7,593 bases of DNA from Chloroflexota bacterium (GTDB lineage: Bacteria > Chloroflexota > Dehalococcoidia > Lucifugimonadales > UBA3495). Location: positions 1 through 7,593 of the forward strand of contig JADFPM010000129.1 of the NCBI GenBank assembly GCA_022562335.1, in the 5' to 3' direction. The notes beneath the pieces are model-generated. The model ran no database searches, was not told the DNA's origin, and saw only the letters and a program-made list of their open reading frames with translations. Below are positions 1 through 5,555 of the stretch, piece by piece. Position 1 is the stretch's first letter, and every line of letters begins with the position of its first letter. Made by a program: the position numbers and the translations under genes.

Positions 1-130
1 CGCGGTACCTTCACGTCACCCTTCACCGCAAGATGCTCAATCCAATCCCAAAACTCTGGAACCCTCGCGATAGGATAGTAGTCGCGATTCGCGTCGATAT
101 TAAGACATTGGCGTCCAGCAGATAAAGCAA
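1..130 (-). pseudogene. DUF4411 (PIN-like) protein, 5' part, frameshifted and cut by window edge
   Basis: Reading from a TTG at 130-128, behind an AGGGGG ribosome-binding-like stretch, the frame gives MLYLLDANVLI, the typical N-terminus of DUF4411 proteins with the first PIN-type acidic residue (DAN). It then loses family similarity and stops at TGA 25-23 after 35 codons. From about base 97 another frame resumes the family sequence without a gap, DANRDYYPIARVPEFWDW followed by IEHLAVKGDVKVP, and stays open to the window edge. Joining the two frames needs removal of 2 bases (or gain of 1) near the AATATC at about 95-100. The start lies 8 bp after the stop of the ImmA/IrrE ORF, the usual order for this two-gene module. 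DUF4411 proteins are predicted PIN-like nucleases and are suspected toxins paired with ImmA/IrrE regulators; I recall this association rather than having searched it. A sequencing error is the main alternative to real decay. Confidence 0.72.
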
Positions 131-138
131 TACACCCC

Positions 139-1626
139 CTATGCCGGCCTATGCGCGCTCCTATGATCGCCCGCATCCAAAATCGACTGAACTTGAGACG
201 CCCCGACCCCAAGTACTCGCCCTGCCTTGGTCGTTGTAAGAGCGCCTGCGTTCATCATGCGGTTTACTAGGCCGAGAAGCGCGTTTCCAATCCGCTGAGC
301 CCGGACGACGTTCATATTGATCCGCGTTTCCTTACCATGGGCGAGTTCGCGCGTCTTATTGCGCGCGTCTTGCCAGCGCGCTCGGAACAGCGTCGCCGCT
401 CGCTGCCAAGTCTCTTTAGTAATCTTGCCTACGCGGTAGAGTCTGTATGCGACCATCGAGGAGCTAACATTTAGTTCATCCGCGAATCGATTAATATTAT
501 CGCAAATGACCTCTATGTCAGCATTGCCGTCAATTTCGAAGTCTCGTATTTCTCGGCTTGGCAATAGAAGTTCACTTGCAACATCATTACAGAATCTCTC
601 TATATCAAGTTCCGTTTGATACCCGCTTATGCCCGATTGCCCAAGCCAGAGATGTGCAAGTTCATGAAGGAGGGTGAATGACCACGCCGGCTTTGCATCA
701 TATTCATTGATGATCACGAAAGGCGCGATGGGGTCGGCCAAGGCGAACCCGCGAAATACCTCTACGTCTATTTCCGTGTGATAGCTCCCCAGATTTCCTC
801 TCAACAATACAAATACACCGGCGCCCTCCACCATCTCCCTGAGTGCGGCAAATGCTTTCTCTGGTCTCTTTTGCCCTCTGAAGCGGGAAACCTCGAAATT
901 AAAGATCTCAGGCTGTTCGAAGTAGACCGAATGGCCCGCTCCGGGGAACCTGATCACCCGGGCGCCGGGGACGTAACCGGCCCCTGCCTCCACCACCTGG
1001 GGCGGCGTCATCACATCTTCTTCACCCACGATGAATAGGACCGGGGCCTTGATCCCGCCCAGTTGGTCTGCATTCGGTCCCGGTGATTGAGCCGCCGCGT
1101 CTGGGCGGGGCGGGTTGGTGCTGGATATCTGCAGGTACAGGTTTGCCAGCTCCGGGTTCCGCTTCCTGAATCCCGGAGACAGCGCCCGGGTCCCCACCAA
1201 CTCCGAAGACTGATGGCTCTCCCGCCACTTACGGTGCAACTCCGAAACCTCTTCCACGTCCATGCCGCCGACGGTATCGGCCATCACCAGGCTCCTGGTG
1301 CGTTGGGGATGAGCCACCGCGAACCCCAGCATGGTACGTCCGCCCATGGACTGGGCCACCAGATGGGCCCGATCCACGTTCAGGTGGTCCAGCAGGCCGG
1401 CCAGGTCGTCCACAAAGGAATCGCCGCCGGGCCCCTCCAACTCGTCGGCCGAATGCCCGAAGCCTCGTTGGTCGAAGGTAACGCACATATATCGCTGGGA
1501 AAAGTGGGGTATCTGTTGCCACCAGCTGAGCAGATTGCCGCCCGCGCCGTGGGCAAATACGATGGCGTCTCCCTCCCCGTAGGTCTGGTAATGGATGTCG
1601 ATGCCGTTTATCCGAGCTTTACTCAC
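139..1626 (-). CDS. Chimeric protein: alpha/beta hydrolase fused to an ImmA/IrrE metallopeptidase
   Basis: This is a 495 aa ORF with a GTG start and GGAGGA just upstream. Residues 1-249 are an alpha/beta hydrolase: AHGAGG oxyanion segment (25-30), nucleophile Ser93 in AQSMGG (Ala in place of the usual first Gly), acid Asp204 in GEEDVMTPP, and His232 in GAGHSVYFEQP. Lengths of 260-280 aa are usual, so only the last helix is trimmed and the fold could still form. Residues 250-495 are an ImmA/IrrE (COG2856) region: AWSFTLLHELAHLWLGQ with zinc ligands His321 and His325 and catalytic Glu322, a likely third ligand Glu343 in ERFCNDVASELLLP, and a C-terminal tail (437-485) shared by the DUF4411-linked subgroup. 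The XRE helix-turn-helix and linker expected before the peptidase are absent. The change falls near base 880, where GC content also drops. I infer a recombination fusion; activity of either half is unknown and an assembly chimera is possible. Confidence 0.85.
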   Translation of the reverse strand: MSKARINGIDIHYQTYGEGDAIVFAHGAGGNLLSWWQQIPHFSQRYMCVTFDQRGFGHSADELEGPGGDSFVDDLAGLLDHLNVDRAHLVAQSMGGRTMLGFAVAHPQRTRSLVMADTVGGMDVEEVSELHRKWRESHQSSELVGTRALSPGFRKRNPELANLYLQISSTNPPRPDAAAQSPGPNADQLGGIKAPVLFIVGEEDVMTPPQVVEAGAGYVPGARVIRFPGAGHSVYFEQPEIFNFEVSRFRGQKRPEKAFAALREMVEGAGVFVLLRGNLGSYHTEIDVEVFRGFALADPIAPFVIINEYDAKPAWSFTLLHELAHLWLGQSGISGYQTELDIERFCNDVASELLLPSREIRDFEIDGNADIEVICDNINRFADELNVSSSMVAYRLYRVGKITKETWQRAATLFRARWQDARNKTRELAHGKETRINMNVVRAQRIGNALLGLVNRMMNAGALTTTKAGRVLGVGASQVQSILDAGDHRSAHRPA

Positions 1627-1694
1627 GTCTCCTCCGAATCATCACCGAAGTAACTGGTTAGATCAATCTAGGATACGCATTCTATCACCACTCC

Positions 1695-2537
1695 CTACAG
1701 CCTCTCTCCCACCTCCCAGGTTATCAACAACTCCCTGTAGTCACCGTGCCACTGGGGACGGAAGCCCTCACTTTCGGCGGCGAAAAGCCGGTCGAAGTTG
1801 GCCTCGACGGCCTGGGCCGCCCTGGGTTTGTCTTTCGGCTGCAACCAACGCCCCTGCAAGGCAAACTCCACCGCCTGGGGGCGGGTTTGGGGAAGCTCTT
1901 GACCCCACCAAGCACCGCCGGGCAGGAACCGCACATCGGCCGGGATGCCCATTTCCCATAGCACCGGCAGCAGGTCGGTATAGGCTGGGAGCGGGGCCTG
2001 GTCTTCTCCGTAAACCAGACGATAAATGGGAGCGCTGCGGTTGGGTGGCGAAAAGCTCCACAGCGTGATCATCACCCGGCGGCGGGCGGCGGCGTCCAGC
2101 TTTTCGACAAAGGGGACTATGTCCCGCACGAAATAGGCCACGTCGGACGAGAAAACCACGTCGCCGGTGACCTCCAGGGCCTCCTCCCATGGGGATTGAA
2201 CCAACTCGGCGTTGGTGATCCCGGCTTCTTGGGCACAGGCCAGAAACTCCTGGCCCATACCGGGGGAAGCGTCCACGTTGATCAATCTCTGGCAACGCAA
2301 CGCCAGGGGCAGGCCGACCCGGCCCGCGCCTCCGCCCACGTCCACCACCACGTCGGATGGCTGGACGTAGGAGGCGATCACCTCCAGGTTAGCGTCCAAT
2401 TCCCGCCGTGGGTCAAAGCGGAAAGCCCTTGCGGTGTCACCAGCCCAAACGTCATCGTCGGTATCATTGCCATGGACCCATATCTTCTGGGCATAGAACG
2501 CGTCCACCATGGCGCCGTATTTTTCGGCGGCGGTCAT
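1695..2537 (-). CDS. Class I SAM-dependent methyltransferase
   Basis: This 280 aa protein is predicted to transfer a methyl group from S-adenosylmethionine to an unidentified acceptor in the cytoplasm. The Rossmann-type SAM site is clear: motif I VVVDVGGGAGRVG (about residues 63-75), an acidic residue ending strand 2 in NVDASPGM (Asp89) that should bind the ribose hydroxyls, and a motif-III-like DVVFSSDVAYFV (about 126-137). The C-terminal half is rich in Trp and Pro (GGAWWGQELPQTRP, GRWLQP) and probably forms the acceptor-binding part. I chose the ATG at 2537 because GGAAGAGA lies at a proper distance before it; an in-frame GTG at 2573 would add 12 residues but has no ribosome-binding site. 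The gene follows the crotonase by 92 bp and precedes the hydrolase chimera by 68 bp, so co-transcription is plausible. The family assignment is firm, the substrate unknown. Confidence 0.88.
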   Translation of the reverse strand: MTAAEKYGAMVDAFYAQKIWVHGNDTDDDVWAGDTARAFRFDPRRELDANLEVIASYVQPSDVVVDVGGGAGRVGLPLALRCQRLINVDASPGMGQEFLACAQEAGITNAELVQSPWEEALEVTGDVVFSSDVAYFVRDIVPFVEKLDAAARRRVMITLWSFSPPNRSAPIYRLVYGEDQAPLPAYTDLLPVLWEMGIPADVRFLPGGAWWGQELPQTRPQAVEFALQGRWLQPKDKPRAAQAVEANFDRLFAAESEGFRPQWHGDYRELLITWEVGERL

Positions 2538-2629
2538 CAGTGATCTCTTCCCAGAATCCGCGTGGCTGACCACGTGTCAAGGGAACCGATGATCCCAACG
2601 CTCATTTTGGATGCCAGCCACGGCCCGGC

Positions 2630-3427
2630 CTATTCACCGGTGAAATTTGGCGGCCGGCGTTCCCGGAAGGAGTCCGCGGCTTCGGCCACGTCGTGGGCGG
2701 AACGGCGGGCGAAACCGATGGCGTGGGTCTCGTAGCGCAGCTGTTCCTCCAGGGTGGACTCCAGGCTGTGCTGCAGCACCCGTTTGGACATCTGAATGGC
2801 CAGGGGAGGCCAAACCGCGATCTGCCGGGCCAACTCTTTGGCCTCATCCAAAAGCCTGTCGGCAATCGTCAGCCGGTCCAACAGGCCGATGCGATGGGCT
2901 TCCGGAGGATTCACGTACCGGCTGGTGAAAACCAGGTCGAAGGCGCGGCTAGCGCCAACGATGCGGGGCAGGAAGTAGGACATGCCCGAGTCTGGGCTGA
3001 GGTTGCGTTCGATGAACACGGTCTTGAACCGGGTGTTCTCACAACCCACCCGCATGTCGCAGGCCAAAGCCAGGGACATGCCGGCGCCGGCGGCCACCCC
3101 GTTGACGGCGGCGATGGTTGGTTTTTCCAGGATGCGGGAAATGGTGATGGCCTGGCGGCCCACCCAGCCAAACTCGTCCAGCCTTTCCTGCCTGCTTTTG
3201 GATTCGTCGGGCGCCCGGTCCGCCGTCAAGTCCACGCCGGAGCAAAACCCACGGCCCTCGCCGGTCCAGATCACCGCGCGGATCTCGTCATCGTCCTGGA
3301 GCTCATGGCATGCTTCCATCATCTCCAGGTGCATCTCGCGGCTGATGGCGTTGAGCTTTTCCGGCCGGTTCAGGGTCACCAGGGCTATCTGGCCGTCGCG
3401 CTCAAGGGTCAGATTTTCGTAGGGCAT
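2630..3427 (-). CDS. Enoyl-CoA hydratase/isomerase family protein (crotonase, PaaG-like)
   Basis: This 265 aa crotonase is of full family length, with the N-terminal strand LVTLNRPEKLNAIS (16-29), the CoA-oxyanion loop FCSGVDL (61-67) and the second oxyanion segment NGVAAGAGMSLALACD (109-124). The two Glu residues that carry hydration in classical enoyl-CoA hydratase (Glu144 and Glu164 of the rat enzyme) align by eye with Ser118 and Phe138 here. In contrast, the Asp of the SPDSG motif (Asp146), typical of PaaG-type enoyl-CoA isomerases, is present. I therefore favour double-bond isomerisation, or other CoA-thioester enolate chemistry, over simple hydration. The C-terminal helix ends RERRPPNFTGE, a normal family ending. 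The ATG at 3427 is preceded by GGGAGGGAG. The gene starts 25 bp after the stop of the upstream CMD gene, suggesting one transcript. The exact substrate cannot be read from sequence. Confidence 0.93.
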   Translation of the reverse strand: MPYENLTLERDGQIALVTLNRPEKLNAISREMHLEMMEACHELQDDDEIRAVIWTGEGRGFCSGVDLTADRAPDESKSRQERLDEFGWVGRQAITISRILEKPTIAAVNGVAAGAGMSLALACDMRVGCENTRFKTVFIERNLSPDSGMSYFLPRIVGASRAFDLVFTSRYVNPPEAHRIGLLDRLTIADRLLDEAKELARQIAVWPPLAIQMSKRVLQHSLESTLEEQLRYETHAIGFARRSAHDVAEAADSFRERRPPNFTGE

Positions 3428-3452
3428 GGGCGTTCACTCCCTCCCCAAAGGG

Positions 3453-4010
3453 TCAAACGGGCAATACCGGCTCGGTCCGTTGTTCCGGCAGGGAAACCTC
3501 GAAGGCGTTCAGAAAAAAGCAGGTCTGGGCGTAATGCCCCATGAGGGCCGTCAACTCCACCAGGTGTTGGGCGCCGAACTGGTCCACCGCCGCCTGGAAA
3601 GTAGCCTGACTGACCTTGTGGTTGGCGAAGTACTCCTGGGCGTAGTTCACCACCGCCGACTCTTCGGCAGACATGGAAGATAGCGGCTTTTTATCCCGGA
3701 TGGCGTCCACCAACGCGTCGTTGATCCCCTCACGGCGGGCGGCCGGGGCATGGGCGTTCCAGACGTAGGCGCAGTCGTTGGCCCGGGCGGTGGTGATGAT
3801 GGCCAGCTCTTGGACCCGCTTGGGAAAGGTGGTCTCGTAACGAAGGTAATTGGTCAAGGGGGTCCTGCGCCGGGCGAACTCCGGGCTGTTGACCGTGATG
3901 GACCCCGGGCCGCCGGTGATGGGGCCGCCGGTTTCCGCGGTCACCTGATCGTAGGCTTCTTGAAATTCCGGGGGTACCATATCCCGGGTCACTACTGGAA
4001 CACGTGCCAT
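3453..4010 (-). CDS. Carboxymuconolactone decarboxylase (CMD) family protein, copy 1
   Basis: This 185 aa all-helical protein belongs to the CMD/AhpD-like superfamily. The signature is TFPKRVQELAIITTARANDCAYVWNAHAPAARREG (about 61-95, written here in part): Glu68, Cys80, Trp84 and His87 sit at the family's catalytic positions. Only one Cys is present, so the CxxC disulfide pair of AhpD peroxidase-type members is missing and thiol peroxidase activity is unlikely; decarboxylase or lactone-type chemistry, or an unknown role, fits better. I chose the ATG at 4010 because AAGGAGAG lies about 7 bases before it; a TTG start five codons earlier would overlap that site. The protein is the same length as its upstream neighbour and aligns without gaps at about 118 of 185 identical residues by hand, so the two are tandem paralogues. 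The crotonase follows after 25 bp. Confidence 0.9.
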   Translation of the reverse strand: MARVPVVTRDMVPPEFQEAYDQVTAETGGPITGGPGSITVNSPEFARRRTPLTNYLRYETTFPKRVQELAIITTARANDCAYVWNAHAPAARREGINDALVDAIRDKKPLSSMSAEESAVVNYAQEYFANHKVSQATFQAAVDQFGAQHLVELTALMGHYAQTCFFLNAFEVSLPEQRTEPVLPV

Positions 4011-4030
4011 GGTTCTCTCCTTCAAATAAG

Positions 4031-4056
4031 CTCAAAAAGCGGCATGCCGCCGCCGA
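4031..4056 (-). terminator. Possible weak intrinsic terminator or attenuator between the two CMD genes
   Basis: The perfect 12 bp palindrome GCGGCATGCCGC (4039-4050) is followed on the minus strand by TTTTT and then GAGC, which can pair with GCTC at 4055-4058 just outside. It lies between the CMD copies, about 29 bases before the ATG of copy 1. A short GC stem followed by a T run resembles an intrinsic terminator, but the stem has only 4-5 pairs once a loop is allowed, so it would act weakly at best. Confidence 0.3.
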
Positions 4057-4070
4057 GCGATATATTTTGC

Positions 4071-4094
4071 CGGCCAGGTCCCTTGACCGGGCCG
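4071..4094 (-). other. Strong hairpin just downstream of CMD copy 2
   Basis: CGGCCAGGTC and GACCGGGCCG form 10 bp arms with a single A-G mismatch around the loop CCTT. The structure sits 26 bases beyond the CMD copy 2 stop codon. It has no T run on the minus strand, so I see it as a 3'-end stabilising stem or processing site for the upstream message rather than a classical terminator. Confidence 0.4.
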
Positions 4095-4119
4095 ATGATT
4101 AGGCCAGTTATGCCGGGCT

Positions 4120-4677
4120 TCAAACCGGGAGCAGAGGCTCGGTGCGCTGCTCGGGCAACGTGACGTCAAAGGCGTTCAATATGAACGATGTCTGGGCGTA
4201 GTGCCCCATGAGCATCGTTAGTTCCACCAGGTGTTGCGCGCCGAACTGGTCCAGGGCGGCCTGGAAGGTGGATTGGCTGACCTTGTGGGTTGAATAGAAC
4301 TCCTGGCCGTAATCCACCAGGGCCTTTTCTTCGGTTGTCATCTCGGGCAACTGCGTCTTATCCCTGATGGCGTCCACCAGGGCGTCGCTCACCCCTTCCC
4401 GCCGGGCCGAGGCCGCGTGGGCGAGCCAGGCATACTGGCAATCCATGGCCCGGACCGCTATCAGGATGGCCAGTTCCTGGATCTTTTTGGAGAAAGTGGA
4501 TTCCTTTCTCAGGTAATCCGCCAGGTGTATCCGCCTCAGGGCAAGCTCGGGACTGTTGAGCATCACCGGCCACGGGCCGCCGGATGCCGGGCCCCCGATA
4601 CGCACGACGGCTTGGTCGAAGGCGGCCTGGAACTCCGCGGGGACCGTTTCTTTAGCTCCCGCTGGTATACGTGCCAT
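4120..4677 (-). CDS. Carboxymuconolactone decarboxylase (CMD) family protein, copy 2
   Basis: This is the upstream member of the tandem CMD pair, 185 aa. The catalytic segment is STFSKKIQELAILIAVRAMD followed by CQYAWLAHAASARREG, with Glu68, Cys80, Trp84 and His87 in the same places as in the neighbour and again no CxxC pair. Conservation with copy 1 is strongest at 91-108 (ARREG.SDALVDAIRDK) and 131-185, including HKVSQ.TFQA, DQFGAQHLVELT and the shared ending LPEQRTEPxLPV. The N-terminal 60 residues differ most. I chose the ATG at 4677, preceded by GGGAG with a 7-base spacing, because it gives MARIP, which aligns with MARVP of copy 1; the open frame runs 38 codons further upstream but that part has no family similarity and crosses a GC hairpin. 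CMD proteins form homo- or hetero-oligomers, so the two copies might assemble together; that is inference. Confidence 0.9.
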   Translation of the reverse strand: MARIPAGAKETVPAEFQAAFDQAVVRIGGPASGGPWPVMLNSPELALRRIHLADYLRKESTFSKKIQELAILIAVRAMDCQYAWLAHAASARREGVSDALVDAIRDKTQLPEMTTEEKALVDYGQEFYSTHKVSQSTFQAALDQFGAQHLVELTMLMGHYAQTSFILNAFDVTLPEQRTEPLLPV

Positions 4678-4698
4678 AACCCAACTCCCGGTTGAAGG

Positions 4699-4720
4699 GG
4701 GCGGCGTTTGGCCGCCGCCC
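4699..4720. other. GC hairpin in the leader of CMD copy 2
   Basis: GGGCGGCG (4699-4706) and CGCCGCCC (4713-4720) are perfect 8 bp inverted arms with a 6-base loop. The hairpin lies about 21 bases upstream of the ATG of CMD copy 2, in the 117 bp gap after the VOC gene. No T run follows on the minus strand, so it is not a convincing terminator. It could influence translation or be a processing stem. The rest of the gap is AT-rich (ATTTAAAT at 4729-4736), which may hide a promoter I cannot define. Confidence 0.4.
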
Positions 4721-4794
4721 TGTGAGTAATTTAAATAAGGGGCTTGAAATTTTTTACCCCATAAACGGGGACCGGCGGTTAGAAGGGCCACCCT

Positions 4795-5133
4795 TTAGAT
4801 AGGCCACCCCTCGACGGAAAGGTCCACCCGGTAACCCTCGGCATCCTTGATCAGGTGCTCACCCACGGCCGCCACGGAGTTGGCCACCGCCTTGGTCTCG
4901 GCCAACTTCTCGATCTCGGCCACGTCTTCCACCTGGAAACCAAAATGGTTGATGCCCCACGGCATATCCTTGTTGCTGATCAGGGCCACGCCGACGAAAC
5001 CGTCGGACAGATAGACCGTGCCGTTGGGCCCCCGAGATTTTTCCTCCATGCCGAACACCTTTTTGTAATACTCGGCTTCCTTATCCCGGTCCTGCACGTT
5101 GAGGGCGATGTGGCGAATCCTTGGACGTTCCAT
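4795..5133 (-). CDS. VOC superfamily (glyoxalase/bleomycin-resistance fold) protein
   Basis: This 112 aa protein is a single vicinal-oxygen-chelate module with the usual two beta-alpha-beta-beta-beta halves. The first half opens RIRHIALNVQDRDKEAEYYKKVFGM, whose His8 is the expected first metal ligand (quoted in two parts: RIRHIALNVQD and KEAEYYKKVFGME). The second opens INHFGFQVEDV, giving His63. The final strand, KDAEGYRVDLSVEGWPI, supplies an acidic residue (Asp104) where many members have the last Glu ligand. Members act as isomerases, extradiol dioxygenases, epimerases or resistance proteins and normally work as dimers; at this length it must dimerise to build a complete site. No specific reaction can be assigned. 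The ATG at 5133 has a strong AAGGAGG 6 bases upstream. It is the first gene after a 422 bp gap, and the CMD pair follows at 117 bp. Confidence 0.9.
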   Translation of the reverse strand: MERPRIRHIALNVQDRDKEAEYYKKVFGMEEKSRGPNGTVYLSDGFVGVALISNKDMPWGINHFGFQVEDVAEIEKLAETKAVANSVAAVGEHLIKDAEGYRVDLSVEGWPI

Positions 5134-5180
5134 GGTGTCCTCCTTACATAGATGACGGGTGTGGGATGTGGCGTGTGGTA

Positions 5181-5209
5181 GTTTTAGCAGACTTTGGAAT
5201 CGGGCACAA
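5181..5209 (-). promoter_or_regulatory. Candidate sigma-70-type promoter for the VOC gene
   Basis: On the minus strand TTGTGC (5209-5204) is separated by exactly 17 bases from TAAAAC (5186-5181), which is preceded by TGC as in an extended -10 element. A start near 5174 would give a leader of about 40 bases carrying the AAGGAGG site. The -35 matches only 3 of 6 positions, so this is a suggestion. Confidence 0.3.
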
Positions 5210-5275
5210 GCGGAGGGGTTGGCCAGGCGCCGCGCAGGACGGCGGGTGGCGGCCGACCTCTCTTCCGGGTGATTA

Positions 5276-5298
5276 GGCCCCTCGCGTCATGCGGGGCC
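5276..5298. other. Intergenic hairpin
   Basis: GGCCCC (5276-5281) pairs with GGGGCC (5293-5298) and an inner GC pairs with GC around GTCAT after a two-base bulge. It immediately precedes another small stem, CAGGC-TCTT-GCCTG (5298-5311), that leads into the first 39 bp repeat. It has no T run on either strand and looks like part of the repeat cluster. Confidence 0.4.
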
Positions 5299-5309
5299 AG
5301 GCTCTTGCC

Positions 5310-5348
5310 TGTCATGTTGAGCCAGCGGCAGCGGCGAAACATCTGGGG
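5310..5348 (+). repeat. Dispersed 39 bp repeat, copy A
   Basis: The copy begins TGTCATGTTGAGCCAGC and ends GCGGCGAAACATCTGGGG. It matches copy C (6900-6938, minus strand) at 35 of 39 positions without gaps. The pattern TGTCAT.CTGAG....GCGAAG.ATCT is a style of intergenic repeat I associate with Chloroflexota genomes, from memory. Confidence 0.75.
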
Positions 5349-5430
5349 AAGGGCCGGTTGCCTAAAGCCACAACGACTCCGAACTTGCTGTCGCCACGCC
5401 ATTCCAAGTTTTCCGCCATATCAATCTGGA

Positions 5431-5503
5431 GGAAGCGAAGAATCTAAAGTCGTGGCTTATTATTGCCGTTATCTATTCCTGCCACTTTAGATCCTTCTCC
5501 GCT
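5431..5503. repeat. Imperfect inverted repeat, MITE-like remnant
   Basis: The left arm GGAAGCGAAGAATCTAAAG (5431-5449) is mirrored by CTTTAGATCCTTCTCCGCT (5485-5503). The inner pairing continues as ATCTAAAG-TCG-TGGC against GCCACTTTAGAT, with three bulged bases and an AT-rich loop. The right arm is part of repeat copy B, so the structure looks like a small non-autonomous element or its footprint. No transposase is present in the window. Confidence 0.55.
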
Positions 5504-5523
5504 GCGGCTGGATCAGAATGACA
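5485..5523 (-). repeat. Dispersed 39 bp repeat, copy B
   Basis: Read on the minus strand it begins TGTCATTCTGATCCAGCC and ends GGAGAAGGATCTAAAG. It aligns without gaps to copy C with 31 of 39 matches; most differences lie at the 3' end (AAA in place of GGG). It is the most diverged of the three copies and lies opposite in orientation to copy A, 136 bp away. Confidence 0.65.
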
Positions 5524-5555
5524 TATTGGGGGAAAACACGGACGCCGGGCTTGGG

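Larger units (their letters stand above)
5134..5555. other. Repeat-bearing intergenic region between the M20 and VOC genes
   Basis: No credible gene lies in these 422 bp: the short frames that cross it have no recognisable domain and run through repeats. It holds two copies of a 39 bp repeat in opposite orientations (5310-5348 and 5485-5523), an inverted repeat pairing 5431-5449 with 5485-5503, a hairpin GGCCCC...GGGGCC at 5276-5298, a small stem CAGGC-TCTT-GCCTG at 5298-5311, and a possible promoter for the VOC gene at its VOC-proximal end. Confidence 0.6.

Noticed and set aside
1087..1653. Plus-strand open frame (188 codons) opposite the hydrolase half
   Set aside because: It is the shadow of the hydrolase coding frame; no family features and no ribosome-binding site.
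1659..1684. TAGAT-CA-ATCTA palindrome and TAGAAT -10-like hexamer upstream of the hydrolase chimera
   Set aside because: No -35 partner at a normal distance and the palindrome is only 5 bp per arm; too weak to call an operator or promoter.
2552..2580. Perfect TTGACA at 2580-2575 ahead of the methyltransferase, with a CGTGG-TCAG-CCACG dyad beside it
   Set aside because: The best -10 at a 16 base spacing is only GATTCT, and the resulting start site would fall on the ribosome-binding site; the dyad is short and could be chance.
2693..3544. Long plus-strand open frame (283 codons)
   Set aside because: It lies antisense over the crotonase and part of CMD copy 1, is rich in Gly/Pro/His/Arg with no recognisable domain, and is explained by GC-rich codon bias of the true genes.
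4740..4796. Possible terminators after the VOC gene (CCCC-ATAAAC-GGGG and AAGGG-CCA-CCCTT)
   Set aside because: Stems of 4-5 bp; the first is followed on the minus strand by TAAAAAATTT rather than a T run, the second overlaps the stop codon without a T run.
5184..5402. Minus-strand 72-codon frame in the large intergenic region
   Set aside because: It reads through repeat copy A and the hairpins, and its composition (many Arg and Pro) matches spurious translation of repeats.
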